Source: Hahellaceae bacterium (GTDB lineage: Bacteria; Pseudomonadota; Gammaproteobacteria; Pseudomonadales; Oleiphilaceae). Taken from it: a stretch of 64,000 nt of DNA. The stretch is taken from positions 248,001 to 312,000 of the forward strand of contig JADJWY010000008.1 in the NCBI GenBank assembly GCA_016716085.1. The letters run 5' to 3'. Position numbers and translations under genes: made by a program. Numbering within the stretch: position 1 is the stretch's first letter; each line of letters opens with the position of its first letter. Under the pieces are notes generated by a model, which worked only from the letters and a program-made list of their open reading frames with translations, made no database searches and was not told where the DNA came from. Positions 42,101-51,375 of this stretch are shown piece by piece.

Positions 42101-43048
42101 AGGGATTACCATGCCCTCTACAGGCGACTGGAATCTCAGCTCAAACAGCAGAAAGTGTCCGCACCCAAAGGGGAGGTGCAGTCGAAGGAAGGGCTCACTG
42201 CCTGGAGTTTCGGTGCCTTGCCTGAGCGATTGTCGGTTAAACAGCATGGCATGCAGATCGAGCTATACCCGTTTCTGCGCGACCAGGGCGACTCGGTGGC
42301 GCTGGAAATGTCGTATGACCCCCGTCAGGCTGAACATGAAATGCAGGGCGGATTAGCACGCCTGATCCTGTTACGACTGAAAAGCACGGCCGAGTATCTG
42401 CGCAAGCAGTTACCGCACAAAAAAGAAATCGGCCTCTATTTCGCACCCGTGGGTAAAGTGGACGACTTGCTGGACGATTTCCTCATTGCCACCATTCAAA
42501 AACACTTTCTTTCGGGACAGACCGTGCCCGCCAGTGCTGAAACCTTTGATGCGCTGATTGAGCGTGGTCGCGCTGATTGGGTGCATGTGGCTGAATCCAT
42601 GGCTGGCGCGTTGCTGGCGTTGCTGAAACACTACCACAGCCTGTCGAAATCACTCGGCAAGGTACAGAATCTGGCGCTCGCGCTGTTCATGGGAGACGTC
42701 AAACATCAGCTGTCCGGGCTTGTATTTCCTGGCTTTCTGAGGAAGGTGCCCTGGGAATGGATTGAGCAGTATCCCCGCTATTTCAGAGCCCTGGAAATCC
42801 GGCTTGAAAAAATGCCACGCCAGCTGGCGGCTGAACGGCAGTTTCGGATGCAGTATGAACAGCATTGGCAGTGTTATGTCGAGCGAAAGCAACGACACGA
42901 GCGTGAAGGCATCGTCGATCCTGAGCTGGAGCGGTATCGCTGGATGCTGGAGGAATACCGTGTATCCGTTTTTGCCCAGCAGGTTGGCACGCTGATGAGT
43001 GTCTCCGATAAAAAGTTGGAAAAGCAGTTCGACAAGGTGCGTAACTGA
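39155..43048 (+). CDS. hrpA: ATP-dependent RNA helicase HrpA
   Basis: 1297 residues, standard length for HrpA. Walker A GETGSGKTTQLPKL at about 95, DEAH box at about 192 (IIDEAHERS), SATID and QRKGRCGRVAEG follow. The long C-terminal DUF3418-type region is complete, including CAYLQLSLYGLPIVVRRRVSY split over residues 710-730. HrpA rescues stalled ribosomes and remodels RNA in other gammaproteobacteria. Ribosome binding looks weak (AGAAGTTCACAACAGC before ATG). Confidence 0.95.
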   Translation: MIELTFDPATVMVRDRFRLLQQFRQLSKTARTAPDSVQGKALHDWQAAVSRSQALVSQRAATRPAATYDEALPITARLDDIREALARHQVVIVAGETGSGKTTQLPKLCLELGRGICGRIGHTQPRRLAARAVSERLAEELKCTLGKEVGFQVRFTDQSSPETLVKVMTDGILLAETQKDPFLNAYDTLIIDEAHERSLNIDFLLGFLKRLLPRRPDLKVIVTSATIDVERFSEHFSGAPVVEVSGRTFPVEVRYRPLYRQEETESDLSIQEGVLQALEEIDAEERAARKMPGDVLVFLVGEREIREMALLLRKVNLPNTEILPLYARLGAAEQHRIFQKHAGRRVILSTNVAETSLTVPGIRYVIDSGEVRMSRYSYRSKVQRLPVESVSRASAEQRKGRCGRVAEGICYRLYSEEDFNQRPAFTDPEILRTNLAAVILQMLVLKLGDIDLFPFMQPPERGFINDGYKLLEELGAVTNNRQLTQVGRQLARFPVDPRLARVLLAGQEQQSLHEVLIIVSALSQQDPRERPMERQQAADERHAQWADDNSDFLALINLWNGFEAQRQALSNSKIREYCRKQFLSYLRLREWRDTHRQLVLICQELGFRHNETPASYESVHKALLTGLLTQVGNLDEKNEYLSPRQRRFVIAPGTRVRKGSPKWVVAAELTETQRLFARTVARIEPEWIEQIAGSLLKAAYSEPHWSRKRGEVCAYLQLSLYGLPIVVRRRVSYGRIDPAASRDLFIRTALVEGEISTRCEFVSSNQACIESVETLENKARRRDLLVSEDQLYDFYDARLPPDVHNVRALEAWVKSLDEVGRQQLLLTREALLTEQGGAVDENRYPDVLESQGLRFPLSYQFAPGDRCDGVTLRTPLGALPQLPLDRLEWLVPGLLPEKIEALLRGLPKALRKHFVPVPDYARALSTALSPEGQKLTDAMASRLRQMTGTAVPPDAWSVEALPPHLRINIQIVNEAGSVLDQDRDYHALYRRLESQLKQQKVSAPKGEVQSKEGLTAWSFGALPERLSVKQHGMQIELYPFLRDQGDSVALEMSYDPRQAEHEMQGGLARLILLRLKSTAEYLRKQLPHKKEIGLYFAPVGKVDDLLDDFLIATIQKHFLSGQTVPASAETFDALIERGRADWVHVAESMAGALLALLKHYHSLSKSLGKVQNLALALFMGDVKHQLSGLVFPGFLRKVPWEWIEQYPRYFRALEIRLEKMPRQLAAERQFRMQYEQHWQCYVERKQRHEREGIVDPELERYRWMLEEYRVSVFAQQVGTLMSVSDKKLEKQFDKVRN

Positions 43049-43147
43049 CGTAAGATATGGATTAAATTAAAGGAAGTACGCACAGTTGCCACAGGGGTCC
43101 TGTGCTAAGCTTTGTAATCAGAGGTTCAACGAGAACAAGGGGCATAC

Positions 43148-44266
43148 GTGAGCGCGGTCGTAATCAGTGGAACAGGGTTGTACACGCCACCCAACAGTAT
43201 CAGCAATGATGAGCTGGTCGAGTCTTTTAATGCCTGGGTAGAGCGGTTCAATCGGGAAAACGCCGCAGCCATCGAGGCGGGCACGGAAGTCGCCCGTCAA
43301 ACCTCATCTGTCGAATTTATCGTTAAAGCGTCAGGCATCAAGAGCCGCTACGTCATGGACAAACAGGGCATTCTGGACATTAATCGAATGAAACCCTATT
43401 TGCCGGATCGGGGCAATGACGAACCCAGCATTCAGTGTGAAATGGCGACGGTGGCCTGTCAGCAGGCAATGGAACAGGCGGGCCGCAAGGCATCAGATAT
43501 CGATGCAGTGATTATTGCCTGTTCCAACCTGCAGCGCCCTTATCCGGCCATTGCGGTGGAAGTGCAGCATGCCTTGGGAATTCAAGGCTATGCCTATGAT
43601 ATGAACGTGGCCTGTTCTTCCGCCACCTTTGGTCTTCAGGCTGCAGCCAGCGCGGTTCAGTCAGGTGCGGCCCGTGCGGTATTGGTTGTGAGCCCTGAAA
43701 TTTGTTCCGGTCATTTGAATTTCTGCGATCGTGATAGTCACTTCATCTTTGGCGATGCGTGTACAGCGGTGGTGGTCGAGCGGGCCGATCAAGCCCTCCG
43801 GCCGGACTTTGAAATTGTCTCGACAAAGCTGACGACACTGTTCTCCAACAATATTCGCAATAACTTTGGCTTTCTGAATCGCTGTGATGATGCCGGTGTA
43901 GGCAAGCCCGATAAACTGTTTGTACAGGAAGGCCGTAAAGTCTTCAAAGAAGTGGTTCCACTGGTGTCGGCCCTTATCCAGCAGCACCTGGAAGAGAACA
44001 CAATGAATACGGATCAGTTGAGGCGCATGTGGCTGCACCAGGCAAACCTGAATATGAATCTGCTGATTTCGCGGAAAGTGCTGGGGCGGGACGCAACGCC
44101 AGAGGAGTCACCCACGATTCTGGATACCTACGCCAATACGAGTTCGGCAGGGTCGATTATTGCCTTTCACCAGCATCGGGACGGGTTAAAAGCAGGCGAT
44201 ATCGGTATTATCTGCTCCTTCGGCGCAGGGTATTCGGCGGGCAGTGTGATCGTACGGAAATGCTGA
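43148..44266 (+). CDS. FabH-like beta-ketoacyl-ACP synthase III
   Basis: A 372-residue thiolase-fold enzyme. The catalytic Cys is in NVACSSATFG (Cys156), the His in WLHQANLNMN (about 297), and the Asn in TYANTSSAGSI. Length and the inserted segment (VARQTSSVEFIVKASGIKSRYV split) match the Pseudomonas PA3286-type FabH2 that takes medium-chain acyl-CoA from beta-oxidation into fatty acid synthesis. Start is GTG at 43148 after AAGGGGC. Its stop overlaps the mlaA start (ATGCTGA), so it is co-transcribed with mlaA and patatin genes, a membrane-lipid cluster. Confidence 0.92.
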   Translation: MSAVVISGTGLYTPPNSISNDELVESFNAWVERFNRENAAAIEAGTEVARQTSSVEFIVKASGIKSRYVMDKQGILDINRMKPYLPDRGNDEPSIQCEMATVACQQAMEQAGRKASDIDAVIIACSNLQRPYPAIAVEVQHALGIQGYAYDMNVACSSATFGLQAAASAVQSGAARAVLVVSPEICSGHLNFCDRDSHFIFGDACTAVVVERADQALRPDFEIVSTKLTTLFSNNIRNNFGFLNRCDDAGVGKPDKLFVQEGRKVFKEVVPLVSALIQQHLEENTMNTDQLRRMWLHQANLNMNLLISRKVLGRDATPEESPTILDTYANTSSAGSIIAFHQHRDGLKAGDIGIICSFGAGYSAGSVIVRKC

Positions 44267-45003
44267 GAAAATCCTGCTCGCAAGGTTTTTGGTTGCAGGC
44301 CGGGCTGATGCTCGGTCTGGCTGCGTTCACGGGGGGCGCTTCAGCCGGACCGCACGAACGTGATCCTTACGAGTCGTTCAACCGCAAAGTGTTCGCGTTT
44401 AACACCGCGCTGGACGACTACGCCTTGCGTCCTGTAGCGGTGGTTTATCGTGATTACGTACCAGACTTTGCGGACAAAGCCGTCACTAACTTTTTCAACA
44501 ACCTGCGCGATGTGCCTACCCTGGCGAATGAAATCTTGCAGCTTAAACACGTTGAGGCTGCCCGCACCACGGCCCGCATCATCTTCAACACCATTTATGG
44601 GGTGGGTGGGCTGATTGATGTGGGGACGTTTTTTGAACTGCAGGGTAGCAAAGAAGATTTTGGCCAGACGCTGAATATGTATGGCGTACCTCAGGGGCCT
44701 TATGTCATGTTGCCACTGTTCGGGCCGGCAACGGCCTCTGATGCCGCCGGCAAGGTGGCGGATGCCTTTATCGATCCTCTGTATGGCCTGACCGACGAAG
44801 TCAAATTCGGGTTGGCTGGGCTCAAGGCTGTTGATGTGCGGGCAGATATCATACCGGCAGAAAACCTTGTTGTGGGCGATCGTTATACCTTTGTACGAGG
44901 CGCCTATTTACAGGCGCGCGATTTCGCTATTATGGACGGGAAGGTGGAGAGCGACCCTTTCCTGGATGATGACTTTGATGATGAACTGGACGACTACGAG
45001 TAG
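44260..45003 (+). CDS. mlaA: MlaA (VacJ) outer-membrane lipid-asymmetry protein, no lipobox seen
   Basis: 247 residues. The MlaA family region is clear: DPYESFNRKVFAFNTALDDY, NFFNNLRDVPTLANEILQLK split, NTIYGVGGLIDVG, GPYVMLPLFGPATASDAAG. MlaA removes mislocalised phospholipid from the outer leaflet together with porins. Most MlaA proteins are lipoproteins with a Cys after the signal sequence. Here the N-terminus (LQAGLMLGLAAFTGGASAG) has no Cys at the cleavage region and looks like a normal signal peptidase I site (ASA-G). ATG 44260 overlaps the FabH-like gene. Other Mla genes are not in the window. Confidence 0.88.
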   Translation: MLRKSCSQGFWLQAGLMLGLAAFTGGASAGPHERDPYESFNRKVFAFNTALDDYALRPVAVVYRDYVPDFADKAVTNFFNNLRDVPTLANEILQLKHVEAARTTARIIFNTIYGVGGLIDVGTFFELQGSKEDFGQTLNMYGVPQGPYVMLPLFGPATASDAAGKVADAFIDPLYGLTDEVKFGLAGLKAVDVRADIIPAENLVVGDRYTFVRGAYLQARDFAIMDGKVESDPFLDDDFDDELDDYE

Positions 45004-45006
45004 ACT

Positions 45007-46485
45007 ATGGCGAAGTATTTCAGTGCCAAGCGACAAAAGTATCGTGACATCATGGCTAATGCGCGTGACTACGCCACCTGGCGGGATGCGGCATTGGAGC
45101 TGGATTACCTCGAAGGGCATGTCGAATGGAAAGAGTCCTATGTCTCGCCCCTCTACAATTATGAGTTGATCTACAATCGTCTGATGGAGCTTCGTACCGC
45201 TCATCAGCGTCACGACAATATGACCCTGATCCGCAGCCTTCGCGAAGGCCTGCATCATGATTTGGGCAACATGGGTAACCCACAGCTCTACCAGATCAGT
45301 CATGTGGGCACTAAACATCTGATTGAGGAATACGTCAACCAGGTCTGCGAGTCCATTGACTATGTCTGTCGCGAAGACCTGCCTGAACTACCCGCTAAGC
45401 AGAAACTGGATTTCTTCAAAGACACACTACTCAGTTTTGGGCGTCCCGCATTGCTACTGAGCGGCGGTGCATCCCTGGGACTGTTTCACCTTGGCGTGGT
45501 TAAGGCGCTGTGGGAGCGTGGCTTATTACCCCAGGTGATCACCGGTTCGAGCGTTGGCTCGATCATGGCGGCGATGCTCGGTGCCACGACCGACGATGAA
45601 ATTCCTGAAATGCTGGATCCCAATAAGCACAACCTGAAAGCCTGGCGCTGGATGGGCTTCATGAATGGCTTGATGGGTAAGGGCTTCATGGACATTACCC
45701 AGCTGGAGTCTGTTCTGCGCAGCAACGTGGGGGAATACACCTTTCTTGAAGCCTATCAGCGTACGGGACGCAGTATCAACATAACCGTTTCGCCGACTCA
45801 CCATCACCAGAAAGCGAGACTTCTCTCGGGTTATACCTCTCCCTATCTGTTGATGTGGAGTGCTGCGCTGGCCTCCTCCGCCGTGCCTGGTATTTTTCCG
45901 CCCGTCATGCTGATGAAAAAGGATCAGCACGACAATGCGATTCCCTATATGCCGACCCTGCGCTGGGTCGATGGCTCGGTGGTGAGTGATTTGCCGGTAG
46001 AGCGTCTGATGCACCTCTACGATGTCAATTTTACGATTGTCAGCCAGACCAATCCGCACATTGTGCCCTTTTTGAACACCAGGCCTTCCAATGTTAAAAA
46101 CTCACTGCTGGGCCTTCCGGCGCGTGCGCTCAAGGCGGAAGTCCGCTTCCATGGGGCGGCGCTGTTCAACAACTTGCGCAAGATGACCGACGTTGAAATC
46201 CTGCGTCAATCCTTTGGTCAGGCCTACACCATACTGGCACAGCGTTATCATGGTGACATGACCATCGCGCCGACCTATACCTTCTGGCATTACCGGCGTA
46301 TGCTCAGCAATCCTACGCCGGACATGGTGGAGCGCCTGATGCTGGAGGGCGAGCGGGCCACCTGGCCCAAGATCGCCATGATTCGGTCTCACTCCAAGAT
46401 CAGTCAGGCGCTGGAAAAAGCAGTCAGAGTCCTCAAACAACGCCTGCAGGGCAAGAAACCGGAGTTGCGGGTGATCAACCGCTGA
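45007..46485 (+). CDS. Patatin-like phospholipase with N-terminal DUF3336
   Basis: 492 residues. The N-terminal 130 residues fit DUF3336 (YRDIMANARDYATWRDAA and following helical region), and the rest is a patatin domain: SGGASLGLFHLGVV oxyanion motif, nucleophile in TGSSVGSIMA (Ser about 181), and DGSVVSDLP with the catalytic Asp. Patatins hydrolyse phospholipid or neutral lipid acyl esters, and the DUF3336 type in eukaryotes are triacylglycerol lipases. It follows mlaA after 3 bases. Intracellular, as no signal peptide is seen. A role in lipid-body mobilisation or membrane lipid repair is inferred. Confidence 0.9.
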   Translation: MAKYFSAKRQKYRDIMANARDYATWRDAALELDYLEGHVEWKESYVSPLYNYELIYNRLMELRTAHQRHDNMTLIRSLREGLHHDLGNMGNPQLYQISHVGTKHLIEEYVNQVCESIDYVCREDLPELPAKQKLDFFKDTLLSFGRPALLLSGGASLGLFHLGVVKALWERGLLPQVITGSSVGSIMAAMLGATTDDEIPEMLDPNKHNLKAWRWMGFMNGLMGKGFMDITQLESVLRSNVGEYTFLEAYQRTGRSINITVSPTHHHQKARLLSGYTSPYLLMWSAALASSAVPGIFPPVMLMKKDQHDNAIPYMPTLRWVDGSVVSDLPVERLMHLYDVNFTIVSQTNPHIVPFLNTRPSNVKNSLLGLPARALKAEVRFHGAALFNNLRKMTDVEILRQSFGQAYTILAQRYHGDMTIAPTYTFWHYRRMLSNPTPDMVERLMLEGERATWPKIAMIRSHSKISQALEKAVRVLKQRLQGKKPELRVINR

Positions 46486-46489
46486 TTGC

Positions 46490-48355
46490 ATGTACGAAAA
46501 ATTCTTCGGTCTCAAGGAAAACCCGTTTTCAATCGCGCCCGATCCCCGTTACCTCTACATGAGCGAACGGCATCGGGATGCGCTCGCTCATCTGCTGTTT
46601 GGTATCGAGCGGGAAGGGGGCGTCGTCGTACTGACCGGCGAAGTCGGAACCGGTAAGACCACACTCTGTCGTTATTTTTTGCAACGTCTGCCCGATAACG
46701 TGGAAATGGCGTTTATTCTGCACCCAAAGCTCACCGCTCGGGAGTTGCTCAGCGCGATTTGTAGTGAATTTGGCATCATCGTGCCGCTCTCGACCAACAC
46801 CAAGGTGCTGGTCGATGCGATCCATAACTTTTTGCTGGATAAACATGCACAGGGTATTCACCTGGCGCTGCTTATCGATGAGGCTCAGAACCTCTCTGCA
46901 GATGTATTGGAAGAACTGCGTTTACTGACCAACCTCGAAACAGACCAAAAGAAACTACTGCAGATTATTCTGCTGGGACAGCCTGAACTGCGTGACCTGC
47001 TGGCCAATGATAACCTGCGACAGTTAGCGCAGCGCGTCACGGCGCGTTACCACCTCGGCGCGCTGCAACCCATCGATGTTCGCGGCTACCTATCCTATCG
47101 CCTCTCGGTGGCCGGATGCAGTCGAGAATTGTTTACCGAAGGGGCGATCAAACGCATCTGCAAACTCAGTCAGGGCATTCCCCGACTCATTAATCTGATT
47201 GCTGACCGCTCGCTGCTGGGGGCGTATTCTGAAAATGAACCACAGGTGACCGCTGCGACGGTCAAAAGCGCAGCCAAAGAGGTAGGCTTTTTGGCCTTCA
47301 GGCGCAATAGAACCCGGTTTGACCCCTGGACGGTAAAGGTTACGCTGGGCGGCGCCCTGGTTGGATTTCTGGCCTTGGTCATGGTGATCAAGGTGCTGGA
47401 TCATCGTGAGGCATTAAACCAAACAACACTGGCAACCGCCGAAGCGACAAGCTCCGGCGACGTCAAGGCACTTTCGGCGCCCGTAGAAGCTACCGCCTCA
47501 GCGCAGTCAACGCCCGATGCGACCGCTACAGGTGATGCGGTGCCATTGTTTACACCACCGCCGGATGAAGTGGATGAACCGATCGTTTCGACATCGGGTG
47601 ATGATGTCTCGCCCAGCGTGGACGAAGCGCAAACCACGGAAGCGGCCAGTCAGGATCGCGTTGACCTGGCCTTGTCGGAGGGTACCCCTGAGCTCAGGGA
47701 ACCGTCGCCCTTTGCCCGTTTTCTGGCGGGGCGGGACAATACCTACGATGCCTACCTGGCCCTGATGCGAGCATGGGGGATTGTCGAAACCCCGGCGAAA
47801 CACATTCTCGCCTGCGAATATGCTGAAAGGTTTGCACTGCGCTGCCTGCATCGCAAGGGTAACTGGCGAAGCTTGATTTCACTTGATCGGCCGGTTGTCA
47901 TGCGCTTGCTGAATGATCAGGGTAAGCCCTTCCAGGCAACCTTGTTAAGTCTTGAAAAGAATGGTCGGGCGCAGATCATCCTGGACGGCAAGTCCATCGT
48001 GACCCATCTCAAGGAACTCGACAGTCGTTGGGAAGGGGATTACAGTCTTTTTTATAAACTTCCGCCTTATCAGTCGCGTCTGATCGCGCCGGGCAATGTG
48101 CAGGATGCTGATGCCTGGATGACAGAACAGATGGACGAAATCACGGTGCGTTGGTTGTCGGTTGCCGGAACGCTGGAAGGCCCGCAGCCGCCGCCTAATA
48201 CCGCCCCCTTGGTGGATCGCGTGAAATGGTTTCAGGCGATTGCCGGTTTGGAGCAGGACGGTGTTGCCGGTACAATGACGCTGATCAGTCTGAATAGCTG
48301 GCTCGACCCCACTGTTCCACGATTGTCTCGTACCAGCGCTGCAGGAGGCCGCTGA
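46490..48355 (+). CDS. gspA: GspA/ExeA-like secretion ATPase
   Basis: 621 residues. N-terminal AAA domain with MYEKFFGLKENPFSIAPDPRYLYMS signature (split here as MYEKFFGLKENPFSI and PRYLYMS), Walker A TGEVGTGKTT at 50-58 and Walker B LLIDEAQNL. A membrane segment at about 285-303 (LGGALVGFLALVMVIKVLD) is followed by an acidic linker and a C-terminal periplasmic region with a C39-peptidase-like and a peptidoglycan-binding domain (GLEQDGVAGTMTLISLNSW). With GspB it opens the wall for the type II secretion secretin. Starts 5 bases after the patatin stop; overlaps gspB as TGATG. Confidence 0.92.
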   Translation: MYEKFFGLKENPFSIAPDPRYLYMSERHRDALAHLLFGIEREGGVVVLTGEVGTGKTTLCRYFLQRLPDNVEMAFILHPKLTARELLSAICSEFGIIVPLSTNTKVLVDAIHNFLLDKHAQGIHLALLIDEAQNLSADVLEELRLLTNLETDQKKLLQIILLGQPELRDLLANDNLRQLAQRVTARYHLGALQPIDVRGYLSYRLSVAGCSRELFTEGAIKRICKLSQGIPRLINLIADRSLLGAYSENEPQVTAATVKSAAKEVGFLAFRRNRTRFDPWTVKVTLGGALVGFLALVMVIKVLDHREALNQTTLATAEATSSGDVKALSAPVEATASAQSTPDATATGDAVPLFTPPPDEVDEPIVSTSGDDVSPSVDEAQTTEAASQDRVDLALSEGTPELREPSPFARFLAGRDNTYDAYLALMRAWGIVETPAKHILACEYAERFALRCLHRKGNWRSLISLDRPVVMRLLNDQGKPFQATLLSLEKNGRAQIILDGKSIVTHLKELDSRWEGDYSLFYKLPPYQSRLIAPGNVQDADAWMTEQMDEITVRWLSVAGTLEGPQPPPNTAPLVDRVKWFQAIAGLEQDGVAGTMTLISLNSWLDPTVPRLSRTSAAGGR

Positions 48356-49182
48356 TGTCCTACATACTGGACGCCTTACGTAAATCGGAATCTGACCGTT
48401 ATCAGGAAAAGCTGCCGGAGCTGGGCGGCTCTGCGCCGATTTGGTTGCGGAAGAAGAAAAAGAACTCGGTCTGGCCCTGGGTGATTGTCGTCGCGCTTCT
48501 GCTGAATGCCGGGGTTCTGGCCTATTTATTCTGGCCCCGGCCGACGATGCCCACACCTGCATCTGAGCCCGCACCTGCATCTGAGCCGACACCTGCATCT
48601 GAGCCCGTGCCGACTGCCACATCAACACCTGCGTCCGTATCTGCTGCACCTGCGCCCGTATCTGAACCTGTTGCCCTGGCGCCGCCTGCACCACACCAGC
48701 CTCAGGAAGACATCGCACCGCCAGACGAGCCTGCTTTTCAGGCTGCCCAGCCTGCCTTTGTTCGCCAGCCGATTGCACCTTTGCCAGAGGACGAACTGTC
48801 AGACGATGCGCCTGTCGATGAGGTCGTTATCGGGCCGGGTTACCAGATTCGCCCGAGTGCTGAAGAGCAGCCCGTGCCGCAGGAAGCGGAATTGTCACAG
48901 GAAGATGAGCTGCCTCAGGAGACACCGGACGATATTCCACGTATAGAGGATCTGAGCCCTGCCGACCAGCAAATGATTCCGGCACTCAAATTTAGCAGCC
49001 ACATTTACAGCTCGAATCCGGAATCCCGACGCATTGTCATTAATCAGCGATATCTGCGCGAAGGTCAAAGCGTGCAGGGCGTTCGGGTTGTCGAGGTGAC
49101 TGAAGAGGGGGTTGTACTGGGGGTGTCCGGTATGGTCTTCCGTATTCCCGTGCTACGTGACTGGAGCCCTGATGGCGGTTGA
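48355..49182 (+). CDS. gspB: GspB-like secretion partner
   Basis: 275 residues. MSYILDALRKSESDR is the typical GspB N-terminus. One membrane segment at about 43-61 (VWPWVIVVALLLNAGVLAYLF split) is followed by a Pro-rich periplasmic linker that includes a tandem repeat, and a C-terminal GspB domain (LKFSSHIYSSNPESRRIVIN split; GVVLGVSGMVFRIPV). It pairs with GspA to help place the type II secretin. The start of dinG lies inside its last codons, 11 bases before the stop. Confidence 0.9.
   Translation: MSYILDALRKSESDRYQEKLPELGGSAPIWLRKKKKNSVWPWVIVVALLLNAGVLAYLFWPRPTMPTPASEPAPASEPTPASEPVPTATSTPASVSAAPAPVSEPVALAPPAPHQPQEDIAPPDEPAFQAAQPAFVRQPIAPLPEDELSDDAPVDEVVIGPGYQIRPSAEEQPVPQEAELSQEDELPQETPDDIPRIEDLSPADQQMIPALKFSSHIYSSNPESRRIVINQRYLREGQSVQGVRVVEVTEEGVVLGVSGMVFRIPVLRDWSPDGG
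48551..48606 (+). repeat. Three 18-base repeats in the GspB linker
   Basis: Three units of ACACCTGCATCTGAGCCC type encode PTPASEP, PAPASEP and PTPASEP. Such repeats can change copy number by slippage and make the periplasmic linker length variable. Confidence 0.75.
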
Positions 49183-51349
49183 TCCTGAACTGAAGGATCG
49201 CATCCAGGCGGCGTACAGCAATTACCTCAAGGGACGCGACATTCAATCCCGTATGGGACAAAGACAGATGATTGGCGCCATTGCCAATTATCTTTCAGAC
49301 ATTCAGTGCAATGGCGACGGTAAACGGACCTCTCCCGCCCAGGTCTGTGTCATCGAAGCCGGCACCGGAACCGGGAAAACACTGGCCTATCTGGTCGGCA
49401 CATTGCCATTTGCCCACGCACTCAACAAGAAAATTGTCATCGCCACTGCAACCGTCACGCTGCAGCAGCAAATCCTCGAACGCGAATTGCCGCTTTTTCG
49501 GGAGCACAGTGGTTTGGAATTCTCCGCAGCGCTGGCGAAGGGGCGCGGCCGCTACCTGTGTCTGCATAAGCTTGATCTGCATTTACAGTCGAGTGAAGGA
49601 GGTTCCCCCGACCTTTTCTATGACCAGACGCAGAAGCCGGTTCCGCTCCCGGAACCGGGCGAGGACGGGGCGTCTGGGCAGACCGCTTATGCCGCCGCCG
49701 ATTACCAGAAACTGCTCGATCGCATCACCCAGAGCGGGTGGGCGGGAGATGTGGACAGCCTGCCTGAGCCGGTTGAAGAGGGCTTATGGCGTAGTGTAAC
49801 GGTCGATCATCGACAATGCCTGAATCGCTCCTGTGCTTATATTCAGCAATGCCCCTACTTCAGGGCGAAAGCGGACCAGGATCAGGCCGAGGTAATTGTC
49901 GCCAATCATGATCTGCTGCTTGCAGATCTCGCGCTCGGAGGCGGTATTGTATTGCCCCCGCCGGAAGAGTGTATTTATCTTTTCGATGAGGCACATCATC
50001 TACCGGAAAAAACCATTCAGCACTTCTCAGCGCAAGCGGGTATGGCATCGACCCGCACCACACTGAATTCGCTCTCCCGTCTGGCGGTTGAACTGCAATC
50101 GTTAAGTTATTACGACGCGACCGTCGTTAATCTTGCGCAAGATCTTACGCCTCACATCCAGGCGGTGCACGAGGGCCTGACCCGGTTACAGGCTTTTTTG
50201 CGCAGCGAAATAGATTGGAAGGAAGATGGCGAAAACCAGGGGTTTACCAAACGCTTTGAGCAAGGCATCTTGCCAGACGCGCTCAAAACGCTGATGGCTG
50301 ACGTCCAACCCTCGGTGCTGCGGGTGGGTGACCGCTATGACAAGCTAATCGATCGGGTCAAAAGCTTATCTGAAAATCGCGATAGCGGCCTGGGCCAGGA
50401 TGCCCGCTGGCAACGGTCGCAGGTTGCACTGGCGGCGATCTCACGGCCGCTGGAAGGTATTCAGTCGCTATGGCAGGCGATGACCCGTCAGGCAGAAAAT
50501 GATGGCCGACCGAATGCGCGCTGGATTCAAACGCCAGACGCCAGCCACACAGAAGACGCCCGTTTGTTTGTCAGTCCTACCGATGCGGCCGGCTATCTGC
50601 AAGCCAAACTTTGGGACCGGGCTTTCGCCGCCATTCTGACTTCCGCCACCCTCAGCATTGGCGGGGATTTTCGTTATTTCACAGGCCGGGCCGGGCTTCC
50701 CGAGGAGAGTGTTAGCCGGAGCTTCCCCAGTCCATTCGATTATGCAGGACAGGGCGTACTGCAACTGCTTGATATGGGCGTAGACCCCAGTGACACACGG
50801 GACTATTACGATCGACTCGCAGAGGTGCTGGCCCAACACATCAATTCACAGGAAGGTACGCTGGTCTTATTCAGCGCCCGAAAGCATTTGCGCGAGGTCG
50901 CCAGACGCCTTGCGGACAAGCGCCCGGAGTGGAACCTGCTGGTGCAGGACAGCAGTAACCGAGCTCAGATTATCCAGCAGCACCGGGATGATCGTGGTGA
51001 GGGGAAGGGCAGCTGCCTCATGGGATTGGCCAGTTTTGCTGAAGGATTAGATTTGCCTGGCCACCTGCTGACCCATGTCATCATCACGCGCTTGCCGTTT
51101 TCCGTACCGGATGAGCCCGTAGAGGCCACCCTGTCGGAATGGCTGAAGTCCAAGGGGCGTAATCCCTTTGTCGAAGTCAGCCTGCCGGCGGCCAGTATCC
51201 GTCTGGTTCAGGCCTGTGGTCGCCTGCTGCGCCACGAAGAGGATCGCGGCACCATTACGCTCCTGGACCGACGCTTATGGACCAAGCATTATGGTGGGCA
51301 GATGCTGAATTCTCTCCCTCCTTTTCGCAGAACCTTCGTTCGCCTCTAA
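49172..51349 (+). CDS. dinG: DinG family ATP-dependent DNA helicase
   Basis: 725 residues from ATG 49172 (MAVDPELKDRIQAAYSN). Walker A EAGTGTGKTLAYL at about 62-74; the iron-sulfur Cys region is CLNRSCAYIQQCPYF; DEAH-type Walker B FDEAHHLPE; ILTSATLS; and the C-terminal IITRLPFSVPDEP and QACGRLLRHEEDRGTI motifs. DinG unwinds DNA with 5'-3' polarity in replication-transcription conflict repair. The start lies within gspB. Its transcript ends at the first hairpin of the duplicated element at 51379. Confidence 0.95.
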   Translation: MAVDPELKDRIQAAYSNYLKGRDIQSRMGQRQMIGAIANYLSDIQCNGDGKRTSPAQVCVIEAGTGTGKTLAYLVGTLPFAHALNKKIVIATATVTLQQQILERELPLFREHSGLEFSAALAKGRGRYLCLHKLDLHLQSSEGGSPDLFYDQTQKPVPLPEPGEDGASGQTAYAAADYQKLLDRITQSGWAGDVDSLPEPVEEGLWRSVTVDHRQCLNRSCAYIQQCPYFRAKADQDQAEVIVANHDLLLADLALGGGIVLPPPEECIYLFDEAHHLPEKTIQHFSAQAGMASTRTTLNSLSRLAVELQSLSYYDATVVNLAQDLTPHIQAVHEGLTRLQAFLRSEIDWKEDGENQGFTKRFEQGILPDALKTLMADVQPSVLRVGDRYDKLIDRVKSLSENRDSGLGQDARWQRSQVALAAISRPLEGIQSLWQAMTRQAENDGRPNARWIQTPDASHTEDARLFVSPTDAAGYLQAKLWDRAFAAILTSATLSIGGDFRYFTGRAGLPEESVSRSFPSPFDYAGQGVLQLLDMGVDPSDTRDYYDRLAEVLAQHINSQEGTLVLFSARKHLREVARRLADKRPEWNLLVQDSSNRAQIIQQHRDDRGEGKGSCLMGLASFAEGLDLPGHLLTHVIITRLPFSVPDEPVEATLSEWLKSKGRNPFVEVSLPAASIRLVQACGRLLRHEEDRGTITLLDRRLWTKHYGGQMLNSLPPFRRTFVRL

Positions 51350-51375
51350 GTTAATCCATGCTGTTTCAGTCGGCC

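Noticed and set aside
44029..44259. Upstream extension of the mlaA frame within the FabH-like gene
   Set aside because: The FabH-like gene is well supported there, and ATG 44260 gives a signal peptide directly.
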